Positions 5,435-12,044 of a stretch of 13,875 nt of DNA are shown piece by piece (within the stretch, counting starts at the first letter, position 1; each line of letters begins with the position of its first letter). The position numbers and the translations under genes were made by a program. Under the pieces are notes generated by a model, which had not been told where the DNA came from, searched no databases, and was given only the letters and a program-made list of their open reading frames with translations. Source of the DNA: an uncultured bacterium (GTDB lineage Bacteria > Cyanobacteriota > Vampirovibrionia > Gastranaerophilales > Gastranaerophilaceae). The stretch is from contig USOK01000017.1 in the NCBI GenBank assembly GCA_900556295.1, positions 1-13,875 of the forward strand, written 5' to 3'.

Positions 5435-7108
5435 ATGGAAAAATTTTTTGATTATATAAAAAGGCATGCCGATTTGTTTACATTTCTCGGATTACTTATA
5501 TTGTGCTATTTTATTTTCTTTTTTAATATAGGAAATTACCCGTTAATGGATGTTGATGAAACGAGATATGTTTCTATGTCTAGAGACATGTTTCATTTCA
5601 AAGACTTTTTGACTTTATATTTAAATGGAGAATTTTTCTTTGAAAAACCGCCTCTTTATTTTTGGGGTGAATGTCTTTCTTTTGCAATTTTTGGAAAGGT
5701 TACCGAATTTACGGCAAGATTTCCGGTTGCACTGTACGGAACACTTTCAACATTATTGTTATATTTTACCGGTAAAAAAATTGTTTCTCGTCGTTATGGA
5801 TTTATTTCAGCATTAATTCTTGCAACGACGTTAGAATTCGTGATATTAGCAAAATTTGCAATCCTTGATATTGTTGTAACAATGTGTGTCGGATTTTCAG
5901 TTATGTTTGGATTTTTGACACAATTTGTTAAAGATAAAAACAAAAAATATTTTTGGTGGTTGTTCTACATTTTTTCTGGTTTAGCTGTAATGGCAAAAGG
6001 TATTCCTGGGTTTGTAGTTCCGTTTGCAATAATGTTTTTTGTCACAATTGCAAACAAAACTTTCAAACAAGTTTTTAAACCTCAATATATTCTTCCGGGT
6101 TTTTTGCTATTCTTGTTAATCGTTCTGCCTTGGCATTTGATTATGTTCAAAATACATGATCCGCTATTTTTCCATGAATATATTATCAAACACCATATTG
6201 AAAGATTTTTAAACTCAAACGAAATCAATAGAGAACAACCATTCTATTTTTATATCTTAACTATTCTTTGGGGATTAGTACCTTGGATTTTTTCAGCAAT
6301 TGCTGTTGGAATTACGAAACTTAAATCAATTAAAAAGTTCTCGGTTAAAGAGCTCTCTAGCCCGCAAAAATACATGTTATTCAACGCAATTGCGTTTGTA
6401 GTAACGATGTTATTTTTCTCTTCTTCAAGTACAAAATTAATTACATATATCTTGCCTGTTTATTTCTTTACAGCGTGCATAATTGCTTTTGTCTGGGAAG
6501 ATTACATGTTCAATGGAAAATATAAAAAACCAATTAATATTTCAGTATATATTTTAGGTGGAATTTGTATATTAGCAGGAATTCTAACTTGTTTTGCACA
6601 ATTTGTATTACCTGCTCAAACTTATGCAGACTTTTTAATTATAAAATGGTTCTGTATTGTACTTGTTTTACTTTTTGGTATTTCTAGTATTGCTTGTGCA
6701 ATCAAGAATTTCCCAAAAGGAGTTTTCGCAGCTTATGTTTTGCTAATTTTAATTACATCAGCTTTTGGAACAAAATTGTTCTACCAAATGGATTACGAGT
6801 TTGGTCAAAATGATTTGATGCAATTTGCCAAGTATGCAAAAGCTCACAATAACAAAGTTGTTGTATTGAATGATGAAAGAAAATATTCTGTAGTTTATTA
6901 TTACGGTGAACCAACTGATATGGATAGCAGAGATGTTTTATTTATTTCTCAAAAAGATGAAGAAGAAATGGCAAAGCTCGGACATATTCTTGATGATAAA
7001 AATATTGTTGTGATTGTTAGAAACAAACAAATACCAGAAATTGATAAAACTTTTGATTTTGATGTAATATTAGAAGGAAGAAAACATTCACTTATTAAGG
7101 TTCACTGA
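5435..7108 (+). CDS. ArnT-like / dolichyl-phosphate-mannose-type integral membrane glycosyltransferase
   Basis: The 557-residue protein has roughly a dozen hydrophobic segments, starting at about 13-32, and a small hydrophilic C-terminal domain (about 460-557). It belongs to the ArnT/PMT-type GT-C fold: the first external loop carries D39-V-D-E42-TRY and then EKPPLYFWG (70-78), the hallmark of ArnT-family enzymes. These use a polyprenyl-phosphate sugar donor on the outer face of the inner membrane. ArnT itself moves aminoarabinose onto lipid A and is about 550 residues, but donor and acceptor cannot be told from this sequence. No arnA/B/C/D-type genes are in the window, so polymyxin resistance should not be assumed. 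The start is supported by AAGGAG ten bases upstream. It is the first gene of a two-gene operon; the next ATG begins 2 bp after its stop. Confidence 0.85.
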   Translation: MEKFFDYIKRHADLFTFLGLLILCYFIFFFNIGNYPLMDVDETRYVSMSRDMFHFKDFLTLYLNGEFFFEKPPLYFWGECLSFAIFGKVTEFTARFPVALYGTLSTLLLYFTGKKIVSRRYGFISALILATTLEFVILAKFAILDIVVTMCVGFSVMFGFLTQFVKDKNKKYFWWLFYIFSGLAVMAKGIPGFVVPFAIMFFVTIANKTFKQVFKPQYILPGFLLFLLIVLPWHLIMFKIHDPLFFHEYIIKHHIERFLNSNEINREQPFYFYILTILWGLVPWIFSAIAVGITKLKSIKKFSVKELSSPQKYMLFNAIAFVVTMLFFSSSSTKLITYILPVYFFTACIIAFVWEDYMFNGKYKKPINISVYILGGICILAGILTCFAQFVLPAQTYADFLIIKWFCIVLVLLFGISSIACAIKNFPKGVFAAYVLLILITSAFGTKLFYQMDYEFGQNDLMQFAKYAKAHNNKVVVLNDERKYSVVYYYGEPTDMDSRDVLFISQKDEEEMAKLGHILDDKNIVVIVRNKQIPEIDKTFDFDVILEGRKHSLIKVH

Positions 7109-7110
7109 CA

Positions 7111-7650
7111 ATGTTACAAAGATACGAAAAATTTCTAAAAGAAATTTTAGATCCAAAACTGGAAAAATATTTTGAAGAACAGTGCGAATTTGTAAAATGC
7201 AAAGAAAGCTGTTCTTCGTGCTGTGAAGTTGGAGAATACCCATTTTCAAGACTTGAACTTGAATACTTAATGTCAGGTTTTGTAAATCTTTCATTTGAAA
7301 CAAAACATATAATAAAAGAAGAAATCAAACACCTGAAACGAGAACAACCTAAGATGTATAAATGCCCGTTTCTTATTAATAAAATGTGTTGTCTGTACAA
7401 ATACAGAGGAATAGTTTGCAGAATACACGGACTTGCTTGGTATGACGAAGTCGAAAACAGAATTCGTCTACCATATTGCGTAAACAAAGGTTTGAATTAC
7501 GGTTCCGTATTCAATCGTGAAACGGGCGAAGTATTTTTAGAAAACCCAATAAAAGAACGATTGAGGATAGATACTATCCTCAAAAGTCCTGAAGCTGAAC
7601 CTTATAACCTCGAATGTGGAGAAATTCGTCCACTTTTAAAGTGGTTCTAA
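7111..7650 (+). CDS. YkgJ family cysteine cluster protein
   Basis: The 179-residue soluble protein is rich in cysteine: C25, C30, C34, C37-C38 (CKESCSSCC), C85, C93-C94, C103, C123 and C169. The arrangement CxxxCxxCC, then CPFL...CCLYKYRGIVCR, then a downstream Cys matches the YkgJ (UPF0153) zinc- or iron-chelating family. The metal and function of that family are not established here. The ATG follows the glycosyltransferase stop by 2 bp, with AAGG about 11 nt upstream, so translation is probably coupled. Joint expression with a membrane glycosyltransferase does not reveal its role. A perfect 10-bp inverted repeat lies inside the 3' end of the gene (7561-7583). It converges on the permease gene with only 18 bp between stops. 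Confidence 0.85.
   Translation: MLQRYEKFLKEILDPKLEKYFEEQCEFVKCKESCSSCCEVGEYPFSRLELEYLMSGFVNLSFETKHIIKEEIKHLKREQPKMYKCPFLINKMCCLYKYRGIVCRIHGLAWYDEVENRIRLPYCVNKGLNYGSVFNRETGEVFLENPIKERLRIDTILKSPEAEPYNLECGEIRPLLKWF
7561..7583. repeat. Perfect 10-bp inverted repeat inside the YkgJ gene
   Basis: TTGAGGATAG (7561-7570) and CTATCCTCAA (7574-7583) are perfect complements around ATA. The segment is in frame and encodes RLRIDTILK. It is a stable hairpin in RNA and a symmetric binding-site-like dyad in DNA. Confidence 0.7.
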
Positions 7651-7668
7651 TACGTTATACTCTAAATT

Positions 7669-8994
7669 TTAGTGTAGATATTTTACATATAAGTAAACAG
7701 AGCTTATTACTAAAGATACAAATGTTACAAGTGCACCGTATTTCATAAATCTCATAAATGAAATAGTATGACCTTTAGAATGGGCTGTTTCGCTTACAAT
7801 TACATTTGCAGCTGCGCCGATTATCGTCAAGTTACCACCAAGACAAGCTCCTAAAGATAATGCCCACCACAACGGATGATGTCCTGTGCCTGTGTATGGT
7901 AATGTATGCTGAACTTGCGCAATAAGCGGAGCCATAGTAGCTGTGTAAGGAATATTATCAATAATGCCTGACAAAATACCTGATCCCCACAAAATTAACA
8001 TTGTCGCAACTGTCAAACTTCCGTGAGTAAATTGAATTAATTTATCTGCTAAGAAGCTGATACCGCCATTTGCTTCAAATCCACCAATAATTATGAATAA
8101 TCCGATGAAGAAGAAAATAGTGAGCCACTCTACATCTCTATAAATTTCTTTCGGTTTTTCAAACAACAGCAAGAACGATGCACCGGCTACGGCAAAAACA
8201 TAAGCCGGAATATGAGTTACATCATGAGTTACGAAACCGGTAATTACTAATAATAGAGTAATCATAGAGCGAATCATTAATTTTTTGTCAGTAATTGTTT
8301 TAGAGTTATCAAGGTTTGCAATATGTTCCATTTTTTCTTTAGTTGCTTTGAGCGATTTTCTAAACATAAAAATAAGTAATCCGATACTTACTAAGAAAAT
8401 TACAAGAATAACTCCAGTAAGTTCGTTGATAAAATCCATAAAACTTAAACCGGCTTTTGCTCCAATAATAATATTTGGAGGATCACCGATTAATGTCGCA
8501 GTTCCACCAATATTTGATGCCAGAACTTCTGATATCAAAAACGGTATTGGATCACAATCAAATTCTTTAGCAATAACAAATGTAACAGGCATGATAAGAA
8601 CAACAGTCGTAACGTTATCCAAGAACGCTGATGCAATTGCCGTAAAACCAGCTAATGCAAAAAGAACGGTTTTTGGATGACCTTTTGTCGCTTTCAAAAT
8701 CTGAATTGCCATCCATTTGAAAACTCCACTACGGCTTGCAATATGTACTAAAATCATCATACCGATAAGTAAAAATATTACTTCAAATTCAATATAGTCA
8801 AACACGGAACGAATATAAGTTCCTGTCTGATGATTTACAACACCGTGGAATGGCAAAAGTCCCAATAACATTGTTAAAGAAGCGCCAACAAGGGCAACAA
8901 CGGACTTTTGAATTTTTTCGCTCGCAATGAAAATATAGGCAATCAGCAGAATTGCTCCTGATATAATCATTCCGTAATTTGAAACTAAATGCAT
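7669..8994 (-). CDS. nhaD: NhaD/ArsB-type ion transporter
   Basis: The 441-residue integral membrane protein has many hydrophobic segments and an internal two-fold repeat. SAFLDNVTT (122-130) and SNIGGTATLIGDPPN (160-174) in the first half mirror SGIIDNIPYTA (342-352) and LGGNLTIIGAAAN (385-397) in the second. This is the ion-transporter superfamily pattern of NhaD Na+/H+ antiporters and ArsB-like permeases. No arsR/arsA/arsC gene is nearby, so NhaD-like sodium/proton exchange is favoured, with other anion transport possible. I start at ATG 8992-8994 because GGGGGT (9001-9006) is a good Shine-Dalgarno 6 nt upstream and a promoter lies just before it. The open frame to 9090 runs through that promoter. 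It follows adenine deaminase on the same strand after 184 bp. Confidence 0.85.
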   Translation of the reverse strand: MHLVSNYGMIISGAILLIAYIFIASEKIQKSVVALVGASLTMLLGLLPFHGVVNHQTGTYIRSVFDYIEFEVIFLLIGMMILVHIASRSGVFKWMAIQILKATKGHPKTVLFALAGFTAIASAFLDNVTTVVLIMPVTFVIAKEFDCDPIPFLISEVLASNIGGTATLIGDPPNIIIGAKAGLSFMDFINELTGVILVIFLVSIGLLIFMFRKSLKATKEKMEHIANLDNSKTITDKKLMIRSMITLLLVITGFVTHDVTHIPAYVFAVAGASFLLLFEKPKEIYRDVEWLTIFFFIGLFIIIGGFEANGGISFLADKLIQFTHGSLTVATMLILWGSGILSGIIDNIPYTATMAPLIAQVQHTLPYTGTGHHPLWWALSLGACLGGNLTIIGAAANVIVSETAHSKGHTISFMRFMKYGALVTFVSLVISSVYLYVKYLH

Positions 8995-9022
8995 AATTTT
9001 ACCCCCATAAACTTTGGATTTT

Positions 9023-9052
9023 ATTATAGCATGAAAAAATGTGAAAAGTGAA
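9023..9052 (-). promoter_or_regulatory. Strong extended -10 promoter of the NhaD-like gene
   Basis: On the minus strand TG-C-TATAAT (9031-9023) is a perfect extended -10. TTCACT (9052-9047) lies 18 nt upstream as a partial -35. That -35 falls within GTGAAAA-GTGAATA (9041-9054), two units of the same GTGANNN heptamer found at 745-814. A start near 9016 gives a leader of about 22 nt. Confidence 0.6.
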
Positions 9053-9079
9053 TATTTAAATGCGTAGATGTAAAGTCTA

Positions 9080-9110
9080 TATAAAAGCAACTTTAAAAAG
9101 CTCTTTTGCT
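9080..9110 (-). terminator. Possible intrinsic terminator of adenine deaminase
   Basis: Read on the minus strand, AGCAA pairs with TTGCT across 9110-9086, with an inner CTTT-TT-AAAG hairpin, followed by TTTTAT. It lies about 70 nt past the deaminase stop. The stem is weak and bulged. Confidence 0.35.
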
Positions 9111-9178
9111 AATAGTTTAAGATGACACCTATATATGAAGAGTAAAAATTCTTGCTATTTAGGTTCTGACAACAATGC

Positions 9179-10894
9179 TTAATCCGCATTAATTCCGACA
9201 AAATCCCATTTTTTTGTGCTAAACAAGCCTTTGTCTGTGATTTTTAGCTCTGGAATTACCGGAAGTGACAAAAATCCCATTGTCATAAAGGCATCGTTTA
9301 GTGCACAGCCGAGGGATTTTACGGCAATGTTCAAGTCCTCACAGTGCTGTAGAACATATTCAATATCTTGATCAGAAATTAAACCTGCAATTGGTAATGG
9401 AAGTTTTGCAATAACTTTTCCATCTTTTACAACAACTTTTCCACCTTGCATTTTAACAAGCTCAACTGCTGCGGTATACATATCTTTGTCATTTGTTCCG
9501 ATTACAATCATGTTGTGAGAATCGTGTGCTACGGTTGAGGCAATTGCCCCTGATTTAAGGTTAAAACCTTTTACAAAACCTTTCCCAATGTTGCCGGTCG
9601 CCCTATGGCGCTCCATAACAATAATTTTCAAAACATCATCTTCTATATTGCTTTGCAACAAACCGTTTTCAAATTTAGCCTCACAAACAGAAGATTTTGT
9701 AACCAATTGATGAGGAATGATTTCTATTGTGTTTACTAGGTTTGAAGTTCCTTTGATTTCAAAATCTTTCGGTTCAATCCAACGTACATTAATAGAACTT
9801 CTTACAGAAGGCTTTTCAAATTTTGCAAAAGTTTGAGTTAATTTTCCGTGTTCGGCGGCAACTTTTCCATCTTTGAGTACAATATCAGGTTTAAATGTTT
9901 TCAAATCTGGCATAATCAGTAAATCTGCCTTGTACCCTGGGGCAATTGCGCCTTGATTTTTTAGCCCAAAGTATTCTGCAGTGTTCAAACTTCCGATTTG
10001 TACAGCTTTTACAACATCAACACCTGCATCAACTGCACGTCTGACCATATCGTTAATATGAACTTTTAAATCTTTTGGGTGTCTATCGTCTGTTACAAAC
10101 ATACATTTTCTTGTGTTTTTTGTTTTTAGAACAGGAATAAGCGCATCTAAGTCTTTTGCGGCCGTACCTTCTCTAATCATTATATACATACCTTGACGAA
10201 TTTTTTCGATAGCTTCTGCCGGTGTTGTACACTCGTGATCAGATTTTACACCACTTGCAATATAGGCGCATAAATCTTTCCCACTTAAGAATGGAGCGTG
10301 CCCGTCAATTCTTTTCCCTTTAGAACGTGCTAAATCCAGTTTTGCAAGAACGGTTTTATCTAGGTTTAAAAGCCCTGAATAGTTCATCATTTCTGCAATT
10401 CCGAGTACCCAAGGGCTATCAATTAATAATGCTAAATCGTAACTGTTAAGGTCAAAACCTGATGTTTCGTAAGGAGTTGCCGGAACGCAAGATGGGAGCA
10501 TTGTGTAGACGTCAAGCGGGAGATTTTTCACAGCTTCGTGCATATAGCTGATACCGTGAAGTCCTAATACGTTTGAAATTTCGTGTGGGTCAATGATTAC
10601 GGTAGTAGTTCCACAAGGAACTACTGCTTTTGCAAATTCATGTGGAAGAACCATTGAGCTTTCCAAGTGTACATGCCCGTCGATAAAAGCAGGACAAACA
10701 TAAGCACCTTTTGCATCAATTTCTTTTTCTCCCTCGTAACCATCCCCAATTCCGGCGATAATTCCGTCGCAAATTGCAATATCACCTTTATGAATTTCTT
10801 CTGACAAAACGTTTATAATATTGGCATTTTTTATTACTAAATCGGCTTTTTTCTTTCCACGAGCCGTTTCTATCAATTTTTCAAGTCCGGACAT
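9179..10894 (-). CDS. ade: Adenine deaminase
   Basis: The 571-residue protein has the usual length and motif order of bacterial Ade/AdeC, a cytoplasmic amidohydrolase converting adenine to hypoxanthine and ammonia in purine salvage. Metal and active-site motifs are visible: FIDGHVHLESSM (70-81; H74, H76), DPHE (102-105), IAEMMNYSG (166-174), DGHAP (197-201; H199), SDHE (218-221), REG (241-243) and VTDDRHP (267-273). The start is firm: ATG at 10892-10894 has AGGAGA about 7 nt upstream and an extended -10 shortly before. Its own promoter separates it from the upstream regulator gene, although read-through is possible (57 bp gap). The leader is too short for a purine riboswitch. A coding-region hairpin occurs at 10602-10627. 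Confidence 0.96.
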   Translation of the reverse strand: MSGLEKLIETARGKKKADLVIKNANIINVLSEEIHKGDIAICDGIIAGIGDGYEGEKEIDAKGAYVCPAFIDGHVHLESSMVLPHEFAKAVVPCGTTTVIIDPHEISNVLGLHGISYMHEAVKNLPLDVYTMLPSCVPATPYETSGFDLNSYDLALLIDSPWVLGIAEMMNYSGLLNLDKTVLAKLDLARSKGKRIDGHAPFLSGKDLCAYIASGVKSDHECTTPAEAIEKIRQGMYIMIREGTAAKDLDALIPVLKTKNTRKCMFVTDDRHPKDLKVHINDMVRRAVDAGVDVVKAVQIGSLNTAEYFGLKNQGAIAPGYKADLLIMPDLKTFKPDIVLKDGKVAAEHGKLTQTFAKFEKPSVRSSINVRWIEPKDFEIKGTSNLVNTIEIIPHQLVTKSSVCEAKFENGLLQSNIEDDVLKIIVMERHRATGNIGKGFVKGFNLKSGAIASTVAHDSHNMIVIGTNDKDMYTAAVELVKMQGGKVVVKDGKVIAKLPLPIAGLISDQDIEYVLQHCEDLNIAVKSLGCALNDAFMTMGFLSLPVIPELKITDKGLFSTKKWDFVGINAD

Positions 10895-10917
10895 TTCTTT
10901 TCTCCTGTATTGAAAAG

Positions 10918-10926
10918 ATTATAACA
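10918..10926 (-). promoter_or_regulatory. Extended -10 promoter of adenine deaminase
   Basis: On the minus strand TG-T-TATAAT (10926-10918) is a perfect extended -10. The expected start near 10911 leaves a leader of about 17 nt that includes AGGAGA. The -35 is not recognisable. Confidence 0.6.
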
Positions 10927-10951
10927 CGAAAAAATTAACCGGACATTTGAG

Positions 10952-11362
10952 TTATTTATACAAATTTTTTATTTCATTTTTTGCGTGTTCTTTGACAAAT
11001 TCTGTTAATTTTACCATATTGTCAAATATTTTTTTAGAAACTATATGCTCCATTTTGCAAGCAATTTCAACTGCTTCATTCTTGTTTGCTCCGAGAACTT
11101 CTACGAAAAACGATACAAGATTTTTGTGTTTTGTCAAAATTTCTTTCGCAATTTTTTCCCCTTTTTCTGTTAATGTAATCGGGGAATAAGGTGCATAATT
11201 TATGAGTTCTTTTTCAGCCAAAGTGTTCATAGCTCCCGTTACTGATGCTTTTTTTACACCAAGTTTGTTAGCTATATCCGTAACTTTTGCATGTCCGGCA
11301 TCGAGAACTTGAATATAAATTTCTTCAATGTAATCTTCTAAACTTATTGATAATTTTTCCAT
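10952..11362 (-). CDS. DtxR/MntR family metal-dependent transcriptional regulator
   Basis: The 136-residue protein has an N-terminal winged helix (about 1-70; helix-turn-helix around VTDIANKLGVKKASVTGAMNTL) and a helical dimerisation/metal-binding domain. It lacks the SH3-like third domain of DtxR (226 residues), so it is MntR-sized. Likely metal ligands are D10 and E13 (LEDYIEEIY, MntR type), H79, C102, E105 and H106 (ACKMEHIVS). Cys at 102 matches DtxR/IdeR rather than the Glu of MntR. Metal preference (Fe or Mn) is therefore uncertain. The ATG abuts the TAG of the phosphatase gene with no gap; GAGGG inside that gene's end serves as Shine-Dalgarno, so the two are probably translationally coupled. 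Ferritin in this window is an attractive but unproven target. Confidence 0.92.
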   Translation of the reverse strand: MEKLSISLEDYIEEIYIQVLDAGHAKVTDIANKLGVKKASVTGAMNTLAEKELINYAPYSPITLTEKGEKIAKEILTKHKNLVSFFVEVLGANKNEAVEIACKMEHIVSKKIFDNMVKLTEFVKEHAKNEIKNLYK

Positions 11363-12007
11363 CTACATACCCTCAATTGTTGGAATAAGTTCGGAGGGAG
11401 CATTGATAATTACGTTTGCACCTGTCAAATCTTTTTCACCTCGAAATCCCCAAGTTACGCCTATACAAGGTAAACCAGAATTTTGGGCTGTTGCGACATC
11501 GACTTCTGAATCTCCAATATAAACGCTTGAAATCTTTTCTGCATTTAACGCTTTCATCGCTTTAAAAACCCCATTTGGTGCAGGCTTTTTCGGCACATCA
11601 TCTGCTTGCCCGATTGCTATATCAACCAAGTTGCTAAAATATTTTGTACAAAGTTCTTTTACTGCAGAATCAAACTTGTTAGACACAACGGCAATTTTCA
11701 ATCCTTGATTATGTAAATTTTCAAGCGCATACAATATTCCATTATATGGTTTGGTATGGTTGTACATATTTTTTGAATAATGTTCCTTGAAAATTGTAAG
11801 GCATTTTGAGGTTATTTCTTCATCACAATCAGCCGGAACAGCCCGTTCAATAAGCTTTTTCACTCCGTTCCCGACAAATTGGCGAACTTCTTCCAGAGTT
11901 CTTGTCGGAAAACCGAATTGTGACAGCGCAAAATTAGTACTGTCTTTCAAGTCATCCAGCGTATTAAGTAACGTTCCATCGAGATCAAAAATTACAGTTT
12001 TTATCAT
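11363..12007 (-). CDS. gph: HAD superfamily phosphatase, phosphoglycolate phosphatase-like
   Basis: The 214-residue protein has all four HAD motifs: FDLDGTL (7-13; nucleophile D8, acid D10), VVSN (107-110; S109), K141 (KPAP) and GDSEVD (165-170). The helical cap at about 15-85 is Gph/PpaX-like. It probably hydrolyses a small phosphate ester such as 2-phosphoglycolate; a nucleotide or pyrophosphate substrate is possible. I start at ATG 12005-12007 (MIKTVIFDLDGT). The frame extends to 12067, but that extension overlaps the ABC-F gene and is not family-like. No Shine-Dalgarno precedes the ATG; an extended -10 lies 6 nt upstream, implying a leaderless transcript. The gene ends directly against the DtxR-type regulator. 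Confidence 0.9.
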   Translation of the reverse strand: MIKTVIFDLDGTLLNTLDDLKDSTNFALSQFGFPTRTLEEVRQFVGNGVKKLIERAVPADCDEEITSKCLTIFKEHYSKNMYNHTKPYNGILYALENLHNQGLKIAVVSNKFDSAVKELCTKYFSNLVDIAIGQADDVPKKPAPNGVFKAMKALNAEKISSVYIGDSEVDVATAQNSGLPCIGVTWGFRGEKDLTGANVIINAPSELIPTIEGM

Positions 12008-12013
12008 AAAATT

Positions 12014-12022
12014 ATGATAGCA
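12014..12022 (-). promoter_or_regulatory. Putative extended -10 of the phosphatase-regulator operon (leaderless type)
   Basis: On the minus strand TG-C-TATCAT (12022-12014) is followed by AATTTT and then ATG. A start about 7 nt past the -10 would coincide with the ATG. The 37-bp gap to the ABC-F stop holds no other signal. Confidence 0.45.
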
Positions 12023-12044
12023 CGAAATCGAAAATAATACCGAA

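Noticed and set aside
5435..7108. Polymyxin-resistance locus
   Set aside because: Only an ArnT-like transferase is present; no aminoarabinose synthesis genes or PmrAB-type regulators are in the window.
7651..7668. Bidirectional terminator between the YkgJ and permease genes
   Set aside because: Only a weak, mismatched AT hairpin (ACTCTAAA/TTTAGTGT) is visible; not enough to call.
8995..9090. N-terminal extension of the NhaD-like protein
   Set aside because: It crosses a perfect extended -10 and the GGGGGT Shine-Dalgarno of the chosen ATG.
10895..10951. Purine riboswitch upstream of adenine deaminase
   Set aside because: The predicted leader is about 17 nt, far too short for an aptamer.
10947..11189. 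Plus-strand frame opposite the DtxR-type gene
   Set aside because: Antisense shadow of a well-supported gene; Phe/Ser-rich with no ribosome site.
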